In this document: positions 17,829 through 27,223 of the stretch, piece by piece
Position numbering within the stretch: the first letter of the stretch is position 1
Layout: each line of letters begins with the position of its first letter
Notes under the pieces: model-generated
Told to the model about the DNA's origin: nothing
What the model saw: the letters and a program-made list of their open reading frames with translations, nothing else
The model's database searches: none
Made by a program: the position numbers and the translations under genes
Origin: Flavobacterium odoriferum
GTDB lineage: Bacteria; Bacteroidota; Bacteroidia; Flavobacteriales; Flavobacteriaceae
NCBI RefSeq assembly: GCF_025499515.1
Contig: NZ_JAMKFA010000001.1
Location: 310,001 to 374,000, forward strand
Length of the DNA stretch: 64,000 nt
Direction of reading: 5' to 3'

Positions 17829-19571
17829 ATGGAGAAAGAATCGTTACTCAATTATTTATATCGCTTTTTTGATATCATAGTACTGCTTTTTATAGTTTTT
17901 GACTTTGGATATGACTTCGAAGAAAACTACAATTCGCCACACGTTATTGGTTTAATTCTCCTTTCTGTTGGATTATTAGCCTTTAATTCATTTAAATTCT
18001 TTACTTATAAATATAAAAGCAATAAGAAAGTAGCCTTAGCTAATATGATTTTACTAACAGGTATCATGATAACCTGTTTTATAATTTCTATTATAAATAT
18101 AGATTTTTCTTCAGACTATATTCTGCAAAAAGTAAAACCAATTTTAGAAGGCGGACTTATTTTTTATTTCTTACTTAGGCTCTTGGTTTTAGTGCGTCAT
18201 ATCTATGATATCTATTTCAATCCGGCAATTGTATTTGTTGGAAGTTTTATGATTTTAGCCTTAACAGGAGGATTTTTATTAATGCTTCCAAGTGCTACAA
18301 CAAACGGAATTACCTTTACTAATGCGCTATTTACTTCTACAAGTGCTGTTTGTGTTACTGGTTTAGCGGTTGTTGACACTTCCACAGCATTTACTGTCGT
18401 GGGGCAATCCATTATTTTAGTTTTAATTCAGTTAGGTGGAATTGGAATATTAACGTTTACTTCTTTCTTTGCTTTCTTTTTTAGAGGAAGTTCTTCATTT
18501 AAAGAAGGATTAAATACTAAAGATTTTATTGCACACGATGGCATGAGAGATGTTTTTAGGGCTGCTCTTAATGTTGTTATTTTTACTTTAGGAGTTGAAG
18601 CTGTTGGTGCCATTTTTGTTTATTCGTCTATCATGGACAACAACGCTATTGATAATAAATTCTTCTTTGCAATATTCCATTCTATTTCGGCATTTTGTAA
18701 TGCAGGATTTTCAATTTTATCGGCTGGATTATATGATGAAGCCATTCGTTTTGACTATTTCTTGCAATGGATTATTATGACATTGATTGTATTAGGTGGT
18801 TTAGGTCACAACATTGTATTTAACTTTTATCAAAAAATTAAAACTCATGTGGTAGAACTTTTTGATAAAACTATCATTCATAAAAAAGTTCGAATCATCA
18901 CTTTAAACACTCAAATTGTAATTTACACTACTTTAGTTTTATTAATCGGTGGTTTTATTTTCCTATTTATTTCAGAATACAACAACACCTTATTAGAGCA
19001 CGATAGTGTTTTTGGAAAAATCACAGCGGCTTCTTTTAATTCGGTAACGCCAAGAACCGCAGGATTTAATGCAGTAGATTTTACTAAAATGAACGTTCCT
19101 TCATTGTTGTTTATTATCTTTTTAATGTGGATTGGTGGTTCTCCAGCTTCAACTGCGGGTGGTATCAAAACGAGTACATTTGCATTAGCAACTTTAAATA
19201 TTTTTGCTGTTGCCAGTGGAAAAAGCAGAATTCAATTGTTTGGAAGAAGAATTTCATCTGAATCAACTTCTCGTGCTTTTGCTATTTTATGTATCTCTTT
19301 AATTACAATAGGAATTTCAATTGTAGCAATATTGATTTTTGAACCAAAGGGAACACCCTTATTAACCGTTGCCTTTGAATGTTTTTCAGCATATAGTACA
19401 GTAGGATTAAGCTTAAATTATACACCAACAGTAACCGAACCAAGTAAATATGTTTTAATTGCTTGTATGTTTATTGGTCGTATTGGAATGCTCAACTTAA
19501 TGGTTGGATTATTACGAAGATTGAATCATCAATTCTACGAATATCCAAAAGAAAATATATTAATTAACTAA
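17829..19571 (+). CDS. TrkH/KtrB-type potassium transporter, membrane subunit
   Basis: A 580-residue ion-conducting subunit with four membrane-pore-membrane repeats. The pore loops with their filter glycines are visible as SAVCVTGL, SAFCNAGFS, TPRTAGFN and AYSTVGLS. An N-terminal extension of about 120 residues adds extra membrane helices relative to KtrB. It lies 12 bases after hemC and ten before the RCK-domain gene, so it appears to be a complete potassium uptake system inserted in the heme operon. Confidence 0.92.
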   Translation: MEKESLLNYLYRFFDIIVLLFIVFDFGYDFEENYNSPHVIGLILLSVGLLAFNSFKFFTYKYKSNKKVALANMILLTGIMITCFIISIINIDFSSDYILQKVKPILEGGLIFYFLLRLLVLVRHIYDIYFNPAIVFVGSFMILALTGGFLLMLPSATTNGITFTNALFTSTSAVCVTGLAVVDTSTAFTVVGQSIILVLIQLGGIGILTFTSFFAFFFRGSSSFKEGLNTKDFIAHDGMRDVFRAALNVVIFTLGVEAVGAIFVYSSIMDNNAIDNKFFFAIFHSISAFCNAGFSILSAGLYDEAIRFDYFLQWIIMTLIVLGGLGHNIVFNFYQKIKTHVVELFDKTIIHKKVRIITLNTQIVIYTTLVLLIGGFIFLFISEYNNTLLEHDSVFGKITAASFNSVTPRTAGFNAVDFTKMNVPSLLFIIFLMWIGGSPASTAGGIKTSTFALATLNIFAVASGKSRIQLFGRRISSESTSRAFAILCISLITIGISIVAILIFEPKGTPLLTVAFECFSAYSTVGLSLNYTPTVTEPSKYVLIACMFIGRIGMLNLMVGLLRRLNHQFYEYPKENILIN

Positions 19572-19581
19572 TCTACCAAAA

Positions 19582-20289
19582 ATGAAAATTATAGTATTTG
19601 GTTTAGGAAACTTCGGAATGTCGCTTGCCATCAGCTTAACTGAAACAGGAAACGAAGTAATTGGTGTAGATAAAAACATCGAAAAAATTAATCTTATCAA
19701 AGATAAAATTTCGCATGCAATTGCCTTAGATTCAACAAACGAATTATCGTATGAAGCTTTGCCATTAAAAGATGCGGATAAAGTCGTAGTTGCCATTGGT
19801 GAAAACGAAGGTGCTGCCATCATTACAACTGCAATTATTAAAAAATTGAGTGATGTAAAAATCATTAGTAGAGCTTTGTCTCCAATTCACGACACGGTTT
19901 TAGAGGCGATGGGAATTTATAGTATTATTCACCCAGAGCAAGAATCAGCAGATAGATTAACCAAGCAAATCAACTTCAAATCAACGTTAGAAAACTATCA
20001 ATTAGATGATAATTTTACGATTTCGGAAGTAAAAGCGAAACCAGAATTCTACGGAAAAACATTAGCCGAATTGGATTCAATCGATAAATACCATTTAACA
20101 CTAATTACAATTATTCGCAAAAGAGAAAAACGTAATTTAATTGGTAAAAAATCTATCATAAAAGAATCTATTGGTCGTCCTGCTCCAGATACTATTGTCC
20201 AAGAAAATGATATTTTAGTAGTTTACGGATATAACAAAGACATCGAAACGTATTGTTTAGGACAAGAAGAACATCAAATTAGAAGCTAA
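19582..20289 (+). CDS. Potassium uptake regulator TrkA/KtrA (RCK domains)
   Basis: A 235-residue cytoplasmic gating subunit. The Rossmann-like RCK N-domain has GLGNFGMSLA (about residues 6-15) and an acidic ligand in VIGVDKN. The C-terminal TrkA-C domain spans about 140-225. It should form a nucleotide-binding ring under the membrane subunit encoded just upstream. It ends two bases before hemD. Confidence 0.92.
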   Translation: MKIIVFGLGNFGMSLAISLTETGNEVIGVDKNIEKINLIKDKISHAIALDSTNELSYEALPLKDADKVVVAIGENEGAAIITTAIIKKLSDVKIISRALSPIHDTVLEAMGIYSIIHPEQESADRLTKQINFKSTLENYQLDDNFTISEVKAKPEFYGKTLAELDSIDKYHLTLITIIRKREKRNLIGKKSIIKESIGRPAPDTIVQENDILVVYGYNKDIETYCLGQEEHQIRS

Positions 20290-20291
20290 AA

Positions 20292-20951
20292 ATGAACCGA
20301 ATTCTCTCTACAAAAAAACTTTCAAAAGCATTAAAAAAGAAGTTTTCTGATGCTAAAATTGAACTTGTAGAAAAGAATTTTATTCAAACAAAATCCATTT
20401 CATTTGAAACACCTCAACTAAATGATTACTTAGTTTTTACAAGTAAACAAGCAGTGAAAAGTATTTTAAAATCGGATGTAAAAAACGTTCATTCCATTTC
20501 TTGTTTGTGTGTAGGAAGTAAAACGAGAAATTTTCTCGAAAAAAAAGGTTTCACCGTTATTGAAAGTGCTGATTATGCAGAAGAATTGATTCAAATCATC
20601 GATTCGAAATACAAAAGTAATTCGTTTACCTTCTTTTGTGGAAATATCAGAAAAAATACAATCCCAAATTATTTTCAGCAAAATAAAATCGCATATAACG
20701 AAATTGTCGTATATGAAACCAAACTGAAACCACACAAAATAAAAAAAGAATATGATGGTATTTTGTTTTTCAGTCCGTCAGGTGTAAAAAGTTTTTTGGA
20801 AAACAATTCATTAGATAATAAAACGTGTTTTTGTATTGGAACCACCACATCAAAAGCATTAGAAAATAGAACAAAAAACATAGTAATTGCATCGCAACCC
20901 ACCGTTGAAAATGTAATTACTGAAGTAATAAAATATTATAAACGCTTATAG
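20292..20951 (+). CDS. hemD: Uroporphyrinogen-III synthase
   Basis: A 219-residue protein of the divergent HemD family, which inverts ring D and closes hydroxymethylbilane to uroporphyrinogen III. Support comes from the two-domain pattern (NDYLVFTSKQAVKSIL; DGILFFSPSGVKSFL; TTTSKAL) and from position between hemC and hemE. It is separated from hemC by the two potassium-transport genes. Its stop codon lies within a short repeat at 20944-20973. Confidence 0.88.
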   Translation: MNRILSTKKLSKALKKKFSDAKIELVEKNFIQTKSISFETPQLNDYLVFTSKQAVKSILKSDVKNVHSISCLCVGSKTRNFLEKKGFTVIESADYAEELIQIIDSKYKSNSFTFFCGNIRKNTIPNYFQQNKIAYNEIVVYETKLKPHKIKKEYDGILFFSPSGVKSFLENNSLDNKTCFCIGTTTSKALENRTKNIVIASQPTVENVITEVIKYYKRL

Positions 20952-20973
20952 CCTATTGCTTAAAGCCTAAAGC
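20944..20973. repeat. Short direct repeats between hemD and hemE
   Basis: AGCCTA recurs 16 bases apart and TTGCTTAAAGC/TAAAGC blocks follow. The low-complexity block covers the hemD stop and ends nine bases before the hemE start. No function is visible. Confidence 0.4.
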
Positions 20974-20981
20974 AATCAAAA

Positions 20982-22007
20982 ATGATTAAGAACGATTTAT
21001 TTTTAAGAGCATTAAAAGGAGAAACAGTTGAACGTCCGCCAGTTTGGATGATGCGTCAAGCAGGAAGATATTTACCAGAATTTAGAGCTTTACGCGATAA
21101 ATATGATTTTTTCACCCGATGCGAAACTCCAGAATTAGCTGCTGAAATCACGGTTCAACCCATTCGAATTGTAAAACCAGATGCTGCGATTTTATTTTCA
21201 GATATTTTGGTAGTACCAAGAGCGATGGGAATTCACGTGGAATTGAAAGACAATTTAGGTCCGATAATTCCAAATCCTATTCGTACTGCTGAACAAGTAA
21301 ATCAAGTTTTTGTGCCGAATATTCACGAAACTTTAGGTTACGTGATGGATGCAGTAAAATTAACCAAAGAAATGTTGAACGACGAAGTGCCGTTAATTGG
21401 TTTTGCTGGTTCGCCTTGGACGATTTTCTGTTATGCTGTTGAAGGAAAAGGTTCTAAAAGTTTTGATACTGCAAAAGGATTTTGCTTTTCAAATCCAGTA
21501 GCGGCACACTTATTATTGCAAAAAATCACCGATACCACGATTTTATACTTGAAAGAAAAAGTAAAAGCAGGTTGTAATGCGATTCAAATTTTTGACTCTT
21601 GGGGCGGAATGCTTTCTCCAGTTGATTATCAAGAATTCTCATGGCAATACATCAACCAAATTGTTGAAGCTTTAGCCGAAGAAACGGAAGTTATCGTATT
21701 TGGAAAAGGATGTTGGTTTGCTTTAAACGAAATGTCTAAATCAAAAGCATCAGCTTTAGGAGTAGATTGGACTTGTTCGCCAAGAAACGCGCGTTATTTA
21801 ACCGGTGGTGACATCACTTTACAAGGAAATTTCGACCCAAGTCGTTTGTTATCTCCAATTCCAACCATCAAAAAAATGGTTCACGAAATGATTGATGAAT
21901 TCGGAAAAGATAAATACATCGTCAACTTAGGTCACGGTATTTTACCAAATATTCCTGTTGATCATGCTAAGGCTTTTGTGGAAGCGGTTAAAGAGTATAA
22001 GAAATAG
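20982..22007 (+). CDS. hemE: Uroporphyrinogen decarboxylase
   Basis: A 341-residue TIM-barrel enzyme removing four carboxyl groups from uroporphyrinogen III. The N-terminal signature [18 protein letters not shown], the catalytic Asp in LFSDILVVP and the [16 protein letters not shown] segment are complete. It continues the heme operon after hemD. Confidence 0.96.
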   Translation: MIKNDLFLRALKGETVERPPVWMMRQAGRYLPEFRALRDKYDFFTRCETPELAAEITVQPIRIVKPDAAILFSDILVVPRAMGIHVELKDNLGPIIPNPIRTAEQVNQVFVPNIHETLGYVMDAVKLTKEMLNDEVPLIGFAGSPWTIFCYAVEGKGSKSFDTAKGFCFSNPVAAHLLLQKITDTTILYLKEKVKAGCNAIQIFDSWGGMLSPVDYQEFSWQYINQIVEALAEETEVIVFGKGCWFALNEMSKSKASALGVDWTCSPRNARYLTGGDITLQGNFDPSRLLSPIPTIKKMVHEMIDEFGKDKYIVNLGHGILPNIPVDHAKAFVEAVKEYKK

Positions 22008-22023
22008 TTTGATTTTATAACTA

Positions 22024-22560
22024 ATGATAGAAACCGATTCATTTCATATAATCACTTTACAAGCAGATGACGCAAAAAGTTTATCTGAAATGATGGTTTT
22101 TAATTTTGACAACTTTAAACGTTACTTTCCAATTACGTTGTCAAAAAATCAATCCTTTGATGATAGTTTAAAATATATTGAAGAAAAAAGAAAAGAAAAT
22201 ACTTCAAAATCTGAATTTACTTTTGGAATTAAAGATGTTTCAACTTCAAAAATTGCTGGCTTAATTATCATCAAAGAAATAAATTGGGATACCAAACAAG
22301 GAGAATTTGCCTATTGTATTAGTTCAGAATACGAAAACAAAGGTTGGATGTCAAAAGCTATTGCTCTAACCACAAAATACGGTTTTGAAGTTTTAGGATT
22401 CAATAAATTTCAAATTATTGCTCATAAAACAAATATCGGAAGTTGTAAAGTCGCAGAAAAGTGCGGTTTTGAGTGGAAAACAACACTTTTAAATGAATAC
22501 ACACCTCCAAATGAAACTCCTTTGGATATGGAATTATATGAATTAGAACATGAAAAATAA
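22024..22560 (+). CDS. GNAT-family N-acetyltransferase (RimJ/RimL-like)
   Basis: A 178-residue acetyltransferase with the acetyl-CoA site region ENKGWMSKAIALTTKYGFEVLGFNKFQI and the NIGSCKVAEKCGF motif of the ribosomal-protein-serine acetyltransferase group. It overlaps hemF by 11 bases, so it is translated from the heme transcript. The substrate is unknown, and no specific role in heme synthesis follows from the sequence. Confidence 0.85.
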   Translation: MIETDSFHIITLQADDAKSLSEMMVFNFDNFKRYFPITLSKNQSFDDSLKYIEEKRKENTSKSEFTFGIKDVSTSKIAGLIIIKEINWDTKQGEFAYCISSEYENKGWMSKAIALTTKYGFEVLGFNKFQIIAHKTNIGSCKVAEKCGFEWKTTLLNEYTPPNETPLDMELYELEHEK

Positions 22561-23452
22561 ATTCTACACCTACATACAAACCCTGCAAGATCAAATCTGT
22601 AAAGGGTTAGAGAACATTGATGGCAGCACCAAATTTCGTGAAGACATTTGGGAACGACCAGAAGGCGGTGGCGGTCGCACACGTGTTATTGAAAACGGAA
22701 ACGTTTTTGAAAAAGGCGGTGTGAATATCTCAGCCGTTCATGGTAAATTGCCTGATACCATGCAAAAGATGTTCGGTGTTGGAGAAGCCGATTTTTTCGC
22801 TTGCGGATTGAGTTTAGTAATTCATCCGAAAAATCCGATGGTGCCAACGGTTCATGCCAATTGGCGTTATTTTGAAATGTATGACGAAAACGGAAACATC
22901 ATCAACCAATGGTTTGGCGGCGGACAAGATTTAACACCTTACTATTTATTTGAAGAAGATGCCAAACATTTTCATCAAACGTGTAAAACAGCTTGCGACA
23001 AACATAATCCAGAATTTTATCCGAACTATAAAAAGAAATGCGATGAATACTTTTGGAACGCTCACCGATTTGAAGCTCGTGGAATTGGTGGTTTGTTTTT
23101 CGATTATTTAAAAGCAACCGAGCAAATGTCGATGGAAGATTGGTTCAATTTCGTGTCAGAAGTTGGAAATTCTTTCTTACAAGCATATGTTCCCATTGTG
23201 GAAAAAAGAAAAAATTTACCATATACGGATGCTCAAAGAACTTGGCAAGAAATACGTCGTGGTCGTTATGTGGAATTTAATTTGGTTCATGATAAAGGCA
23301 CGCTTTTCGGGCTAAAAACCAACGGAAGAATAGAAAGTATTTTGATGAGTTTACCACCACATGTGCAATGGGTGTATGACCATCATCCTGAACCAGGAAG
23401 CGAAGAAGAAAAATTACTAAAAATATTAGCAAAACCTATTGATTGGGTATAA
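22550..23452 (+). CDS. hemF: Oxygen-dependent coproporphyrinogen III oxidase
   Basis: A 300-residue enzyme converting coproporphyrinogen III to protoporphyrinogen IX with O2. Recognised from VHANWRYFEMYD, FGGGQDLTPYYLF, GIGGLFFDYL and the C-terminal MSLPPHVQW. It overlaps the upstream GNAT gene and is followed by a strong bidirectional terminator that ends the plus-strand heme run. Confidence 0.96.
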   Translation: MKNKFYTYIQTLQDQICKGLENIDGSTKFREDIWERPEGGGGRTRVIENGNVFEKGGVNISAVHGKLPDTMQKMFGVGEADFFACGLSLVIHPKNPMVPTVHANWRYFEMYDENGNIINQWFGGGQDLTPYYLFEEDAKHFHQTCKTACDKHNPEFYPNYKKKCDEYFWNAHRFEARGIGGLFFDYLKATEQMSMEDWFNFVSEVGNSFLQAYVPIVEKRKNLPYTDAQRTWQEIRRGRYVEFNLVHDKGTLFGLKTNGRIESILMSLPPHVQWVYDHHPEPGSEEEKLLKILAKPIDWV

Positions 23453-23485
23453 AAAACTCCGCTATTTTTAATAGCGGAGTTTTTA
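23453..23485. terminator. Bidirectional terminator, hemF / secreted protein
   Basis: AAAACTCCGCTATT (23453-23466) and AATAGCGGAGTTTT (23470-23483) form a perfect 14-bp stem with a three-base loop. A/T tracts on both sides serve the two convergent genes. Confidence 0.9.
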
Positions 23486-23498
23486 TTTTTTCCTTTGT

Positions 23499-25418
23499 TT
23501 AGTTTAAATAATCTACTAAATCTAACGTTTGTAAAATAATATTTTTATCTGAAAAGTTTGAATTCATTTCCATTTCAACTTTCATTTTATTACCTTTTAT
23601 TTTGTTTGAAGATTTGAATTCAATGTTTTTAAATTGATTGCTCACTTTTAACATTTTTTCGGTGTCTTTTCCAAAATCTTCTGTCATCAACATACTTTTC
23701 ATGAAACGTTGCATATCGAAGTTTCCGTACAAATAATTTTTACTCAAATCTTTTTTAACTTGTTTAGAAAAATCAGATTTTGAGCCATTATTCAAGTAAT
23801 TTAATCCATTTGTAATTACAAAAACATTACCATCTTTTAACAATGCTATTTTACCAAATTCAGTAAATTCTTTTACAAGATAATGATTACCTTCTTTTAC
23901 TAATGCATTTTTTCTTACACCTAAATTCAACAATTTATCACCCATTGTTGGATGTGTTGAAGTCATTATCATAGTGAAAACAGGTCTTGTTTTAGTCATG
24001 GTTTTTTCTTCCTTAACTTGGTTGTAATCTTCATCATATGAAATACCAGTGTATTTGTACTCATAAGGTTCCATACTATGTAAAAACATTGAAAAATCTC
24101 CATCAAAAAGCGTTGCTGTAGCTTCTTCATCAACAATAGTGCTTACCAAGTCTGTGATAATTTCAGTATCTTGTTTTTCAAATGGTAAATTCGCTAAAAT
24201 TTGCTCCGTAATTTCTGGGTAACTTTTTAAAACCTGTTCGGTGCTTGAATGGTAAGACATGTAAGCCAAAGGCGTTTCTTTTGGAAAATAATTGTAGATG
24301 TTTTTATTTGGTTTTCTATCAATTATTTTCTCCATAACTTTTGCTAACGATTCAGAATATTCAACCGTTTGCTCCATTCTTGCTTTGTCGTTTTCAAAAT
24401 AAAAATCAACATTCATTCCTTTTACCACGTTTTTATAAGAAGTTGTGTTTTGATTTGGTGTAAATGTTCTGAACAAATAATAAAATGAATTCATTTTGCC
24501 ATAAACCGATTGATAATCAACCCATGAAGAAATATCGGCTTTTGTGTTAATTTTATTTGAAGAGGGAAATTCAAAATCGTTTTCAAACAAAAGCGCTACT
24601 TGTTCTTCTTGTTTAATTTGCTTTTCTCTTCTCGCTTGTTCTTGCTCTTTTCTGCTTTCTTCTAACCATTGATTATAATATGTATCATCGTCATAATTAG
24701 TTTCTTCTTCACCATCTTCAGCTTCTGCTTCAACTTCATACATTTGAACTACGGCTGGCTCTTCTCCTAATCTTTTTTCTATAATTATTTCTTCAACAGT
24801 CTCAGGAGCATCTTCAGTTACTTCTTCCACTTCAATTACCTCAATAGGTGCGGCTTCATATTCTTCGTCATAATATTCTTCATCGTATACAACTGCTGCA
24901 CTATCAACTTCAGCACTATAGTCATAAGCATATTTTGGTTGCGCATAATTGTTTTCAACAAGACCATAAACAATAAAATTGTGATTATTCCATGCTAAAG
25001 TATAGTCGCTGTTTTTTGGAGAATAAACACTGTATTTTGAATGTTTTTTAATTGCATCAACTATTGAATCTGTAGTGTTTGTATTGATTTTATCAACTTT
25101 GTTTTGAATAAAATTTGCCAAACCCTTAGCATCTTTCAACGGAAATGTCATTTGATAATACGCAATACTATCTGTGAAATTTCCATGAATTACTACTGGT
25201 TTTGATTGATTTATATATGAAATAAAATCGTTTAGTTTAAAATCTGAATTTTCTCTATTAAAACTTTTAAACGCTTTGTGATTGAACAACTCATCAATAT
25301 TGACTTTTTTAGCAAATTGAGGCGTGTTAAATTGAATAAAATAGTCGTGCTTAACCGAATTGTTTTGACTGAAAAGCAAAGTAGGAAGGGCTAATAATAA
25401 ATAAAAATACGTTCTCAT
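23499..25418 (-). CDS. Large secreted protein of unknown function, acidic insert
   Basis: A 639-residue protein with a signal peptide (MRTYFYLLLALPTLLFSQ). An N-terminal region of about 160 residues is followed by a strongly acidic, Glu/Asp/Tyr-rich stretch (about 170-255) and a long C-terminal part. The pattern of self-similar segments recalls Bacteroidota DUF4836-type proteins, but I cannot confirm this. It follows the lipoprotein gene at 25425 by six bases on the same strand, so the pair is probably one envelope unit. No catalytic motif is apparent. Confidence 0.7.
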   Translation of the reverse strand: MRTYFYLLLALPTLLFSQNNSVKHDYFIQFNTPQFAKKVNIDELFNHKAFKSFNRENSDFKLNDFISYINQSKPVVIHGNFTDSIAYYQMTFPLKDAKGLANFIQNKVDKINTNTTDSIVDAIKKHSKYSVYSPKNSDYTLAWNNHNFIVYGLVENNYAQPKYAYDYSAEVDSAAVVYDEEYYDEEYEAAPIEVIEVEEVTEDAPETVEEIIIEKRLGEEPAVVQMYEVEAEAEDGEEETNYDDDTYYNQWLEESRKEQEQARREKQIKQEEQVALLFENDFEFPSSNKINTKADISSWVDYQSVYGKMNSFYYLFRTFTPNQNTTSYKNVVKGMNVDFYFENDKARMEQTVEYSESLAKVMEKIIDRKPNKNIYNYFPKETPLAYMSYHSSTEQVLKSYPEITEQILANLPFEKQDTEIITDLVSTIVDEEATATLFDGDFSMFLHSMEPYEYKYTGISYDEDYNQVKEEKTMTKTRPVFTMIMTSTHPTMGDKLLNLGVRKNALVKEGNHYLVKEFTEFGKIALLKDGNVFVITNGLNYLNNGSKSDFSKQVKKDLSKNYLYGNFDMQRFMKSMLMTEDFGKDTEKMLKVSNQFKNIEFKSSNKIKGNKMKVEMEMNSNFSDKNIILQTLDLVDYLN

Positions 25419-25424
25419 ATTATA

Positions 25425-26057
25425 TTAAGGATTAAAACTTATGGAATTATTCATCAGTTTATTGTTGTTTAAAACATTCCATATATTTTGTTTTAAAAAC
25501 ACTGTTTTTTTTGATTTTGAAAGTTTAGCATTCGGATTTTGAACTGTGGCAACATCTTTGTCAAAAGTATAAACTGAAGTGATATTTGCCTTAAGTAAAT
25601 CTTCTTTTTTGTCTTCTTTTTTAGCTAAATCTTTTGGTAACGGATAAGAAGCTATGCGTTCAAATCTTCCGTTATTATTTTTAAAATGAATCAACGAATT
25701 TTTCTTGTCAATCGTATTCAAAACCGCATTCAACGTTTCTATTGAATTGTACGAAAAATTAATTTTAAACACATAGGTATTAAAATCATACGATGTAGAA
25801 ATTTTTGAAGTACCTTTTATTTTAGAAGCATCGGCTCTAAATTGCGCTAACTTCGATTTGATATCTTCTTCATTTGGAATGCTCACACCATCCACTTCTT
25901 CTAACAAAATAGCCGATTTAGTTTTCAGCCAAGAATTAGAGAAATCAATCACTAAGCTATAATCACCACTTTGATTACTGTTATGTTTGATTTTTTCAGT
26001 TATTTCAAAACAACTGGTTAGCAGGAGACAAATGCCTAAAATGAATAGCTTTTTCAT
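25425..26057 (-). CDS. Lipoprotein of unknown function
   Basis: A 210-residue protein with a lipoprotein signal peptide and lipobox (LLLTSC, Cys at residue 16). The remainder is mixed alpha/beta with no recognised domain. It is the first gene of a two-gene minus-strand unit with the 639-residue secreted protein and has a good promoter upstream. Confidence 0.75.
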   Translation of the reverse strand: MKKLFILGICLLLTSCFEITEKIKHNSNQSGDYSLVIDFSNSWLKTKSAILLEEVDGVSIPNEEDIKSKLAQFRADASKIKGTSKISTSYDFNTYVFKINFSYNSIETLNAVLNTIDKKNSLIHFKNNNGRFERIASYPLPKDLAKKEDKKEDLLKANITSVYTFDKDVATVQNPNAKLSKSKKTVFLKQNIWNVLNNNKLMNNSISFNP

Positions 26058-26061
26058 AGGA

Positions 26062-26094
26062 CAAAAATAGTATAAATTAACACAATACTATCAA
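26062..26094 (-). promoter_or_regulatory. Promoter for the lipoprotein/secreted-protein pair
   Basis: On the minus strand TTG (26094-26092), 22 bases, then TATTTTTG (26069-26062) immediately precede the start codon at 26057. The short leader is usual for these promoters. Confidence 0.55.
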
Positions 26095-26158
26095 TTGTAA
26101 AAGAAAGAAATCGTTGAAAATTTAGTAACTTTACACTTTAATATTTGAAATACAAATT

Positions 26159-27154
26159 ATGTTTCCATTACACAGAGGTCGTCGTTTAAGAGTAAACGAA
26201 TCTATAAGAAGTTTAGTTCGCGAAACCACATTAAGTCCAAGTGATTTTATGTTTCCAATGTTTATTGCTGAAGGCGAAAATTACAAATCTGAAATTTCGT
26301 CAATGCCTGGAATATTTCGTCGTTCAATTGATTTGACTGTCGAAGAAGTAAAAGAACTTTTTGCTTTAGGAATTCGTGCGGTGAATATTTATGTTAAGGT
26401 AGATGAATCATTAAAAGATAATACTGGTAAAGAAGCTTGGAATGACAATGGTTTGATGCAAAGAGCCATTCGTGCCATCAAAAAAGCTTGTCCCGAAATG
26501 ATTGTAATGCCTGATGTAGCGCTTGATCCTTACTCAATTTACGGTCACGATGGAATCATCGAAAATGGTGATATTGCTAATGACGCAACCAATGAAGCTT
26601 TGGTAAAAATGGCAGTTTCTCACGCACAAGCTGGAGCCGATTTTGTAGCACCAAGTGACATGATGGACGGTCGTGTTTTACGTTTACGTCAAGGCTTAGA
26701 TGCTGCGGGTTTTCAAAATGTAGGAATTATGAGTTATTCGGCTAAATATGCTTCAGCGTTTTACGGTCCGTTTCGTGATGCTTTAGATAGTGCCCCAAAA
26801 GAAGCCGATGTAGAAGTGTCGAAAGATAAAAAAACATATCAAATGGATTATGCAAATCGCATTGAAGCGGTTAAAGAAGCATTGTGGGATGTAGAAGAAG
26901 GTGCCGATATGGTTATGGTAAAACCCGGAATTGCTTATTTAGATATCGTTCGTGAAGTTAAAAATGCAGTTGATGTTCCGGTAACGGTTTTTCACGTTTC
27001 GGGAGAATATGCCATGATTAAAGCTGCTGCCGAAAGAGGTTGGTTAGATCATGATAAAATTATGATGGAGCAATTAATGTGTATTAAAAGAGCAGGTGCA
27101 AGTTTAATTTCAACTTATTTTGCCAAAGAAGCAGCCATTTTATTAAATAAGTAA
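26159..27154 (+). CDS. hemB: Delta-aminolevulinic acid dehydratase (porphobilinogen synthase)
   Basis: A 331-residue enzyme joining two 5-aminolevulinates into porphobilinogen. The Schiff-base lysines are Lys196 (SYSAKYASAFYGPF) and Lys255 (MVMVKPG). The usual zinc-binding cysteine cluster is replaced by Asp/Ala in PDVALDPYSIYGHDG, the form seen in magnesium-dependent enzymes. It lies 2.7 kb beyond hemF, divergent from the lipoprotein gene. A weak -7 box TAACTTTA is at 26126-26133. Its stop codon is inside a CRP-like palindrome. Confidence 0.96.
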   Translation: MFPLHRGRRLRVNESIRSLVRETTLSPSDFMFPMFIAEGENYKSEISSMPGIFRRSIDLTVEEVKELFALGIRAVNIYVKVDESLKDNTGKEAWNDNGLMQRAIRAIKKACPEMIVMPDVALDPYSIYGHDGIIENGDIANDATNEALVKMAVSHAQAGADFVAPSDMMDGRVLRLRQGLDAAGFQNVGIMSYSAKYASAFYGPFRDALDSAPKEADVEVSKDKKTYQMDYANRIEAVKEALWDVEEGADMVMVKPGIAYLDIVREVKNAVDVPVTVFHVSGEYAMIKAAAERGWLDHDKIMMEQLMCIKRAGASLISTYFAKEAAILLNK

Positions 27155-27172
27155 TGTGACATTTGTCACATT
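27153..27172. promoter_or_regulatory. Perfect CRP/FNR-type palindrome before the cytochrome gene
   Basis: AATGTGAC and GTCACATT form a perfect 20-base palindrome with four central bases; read differently it is TGTGA-N6-TCACA, the Crp-family consensus. It overlaps the hemB stop codon and lies 52 bases upstream of the cytochrome c start. There is no T-run, so a terminator is less likely. Confidence 0.6.
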
Positions 27173-27223
27173 CTGAGTGAAATCGATATTGTAATTTTAT
27201 CGATATTTCTAAACTTTATAAAC

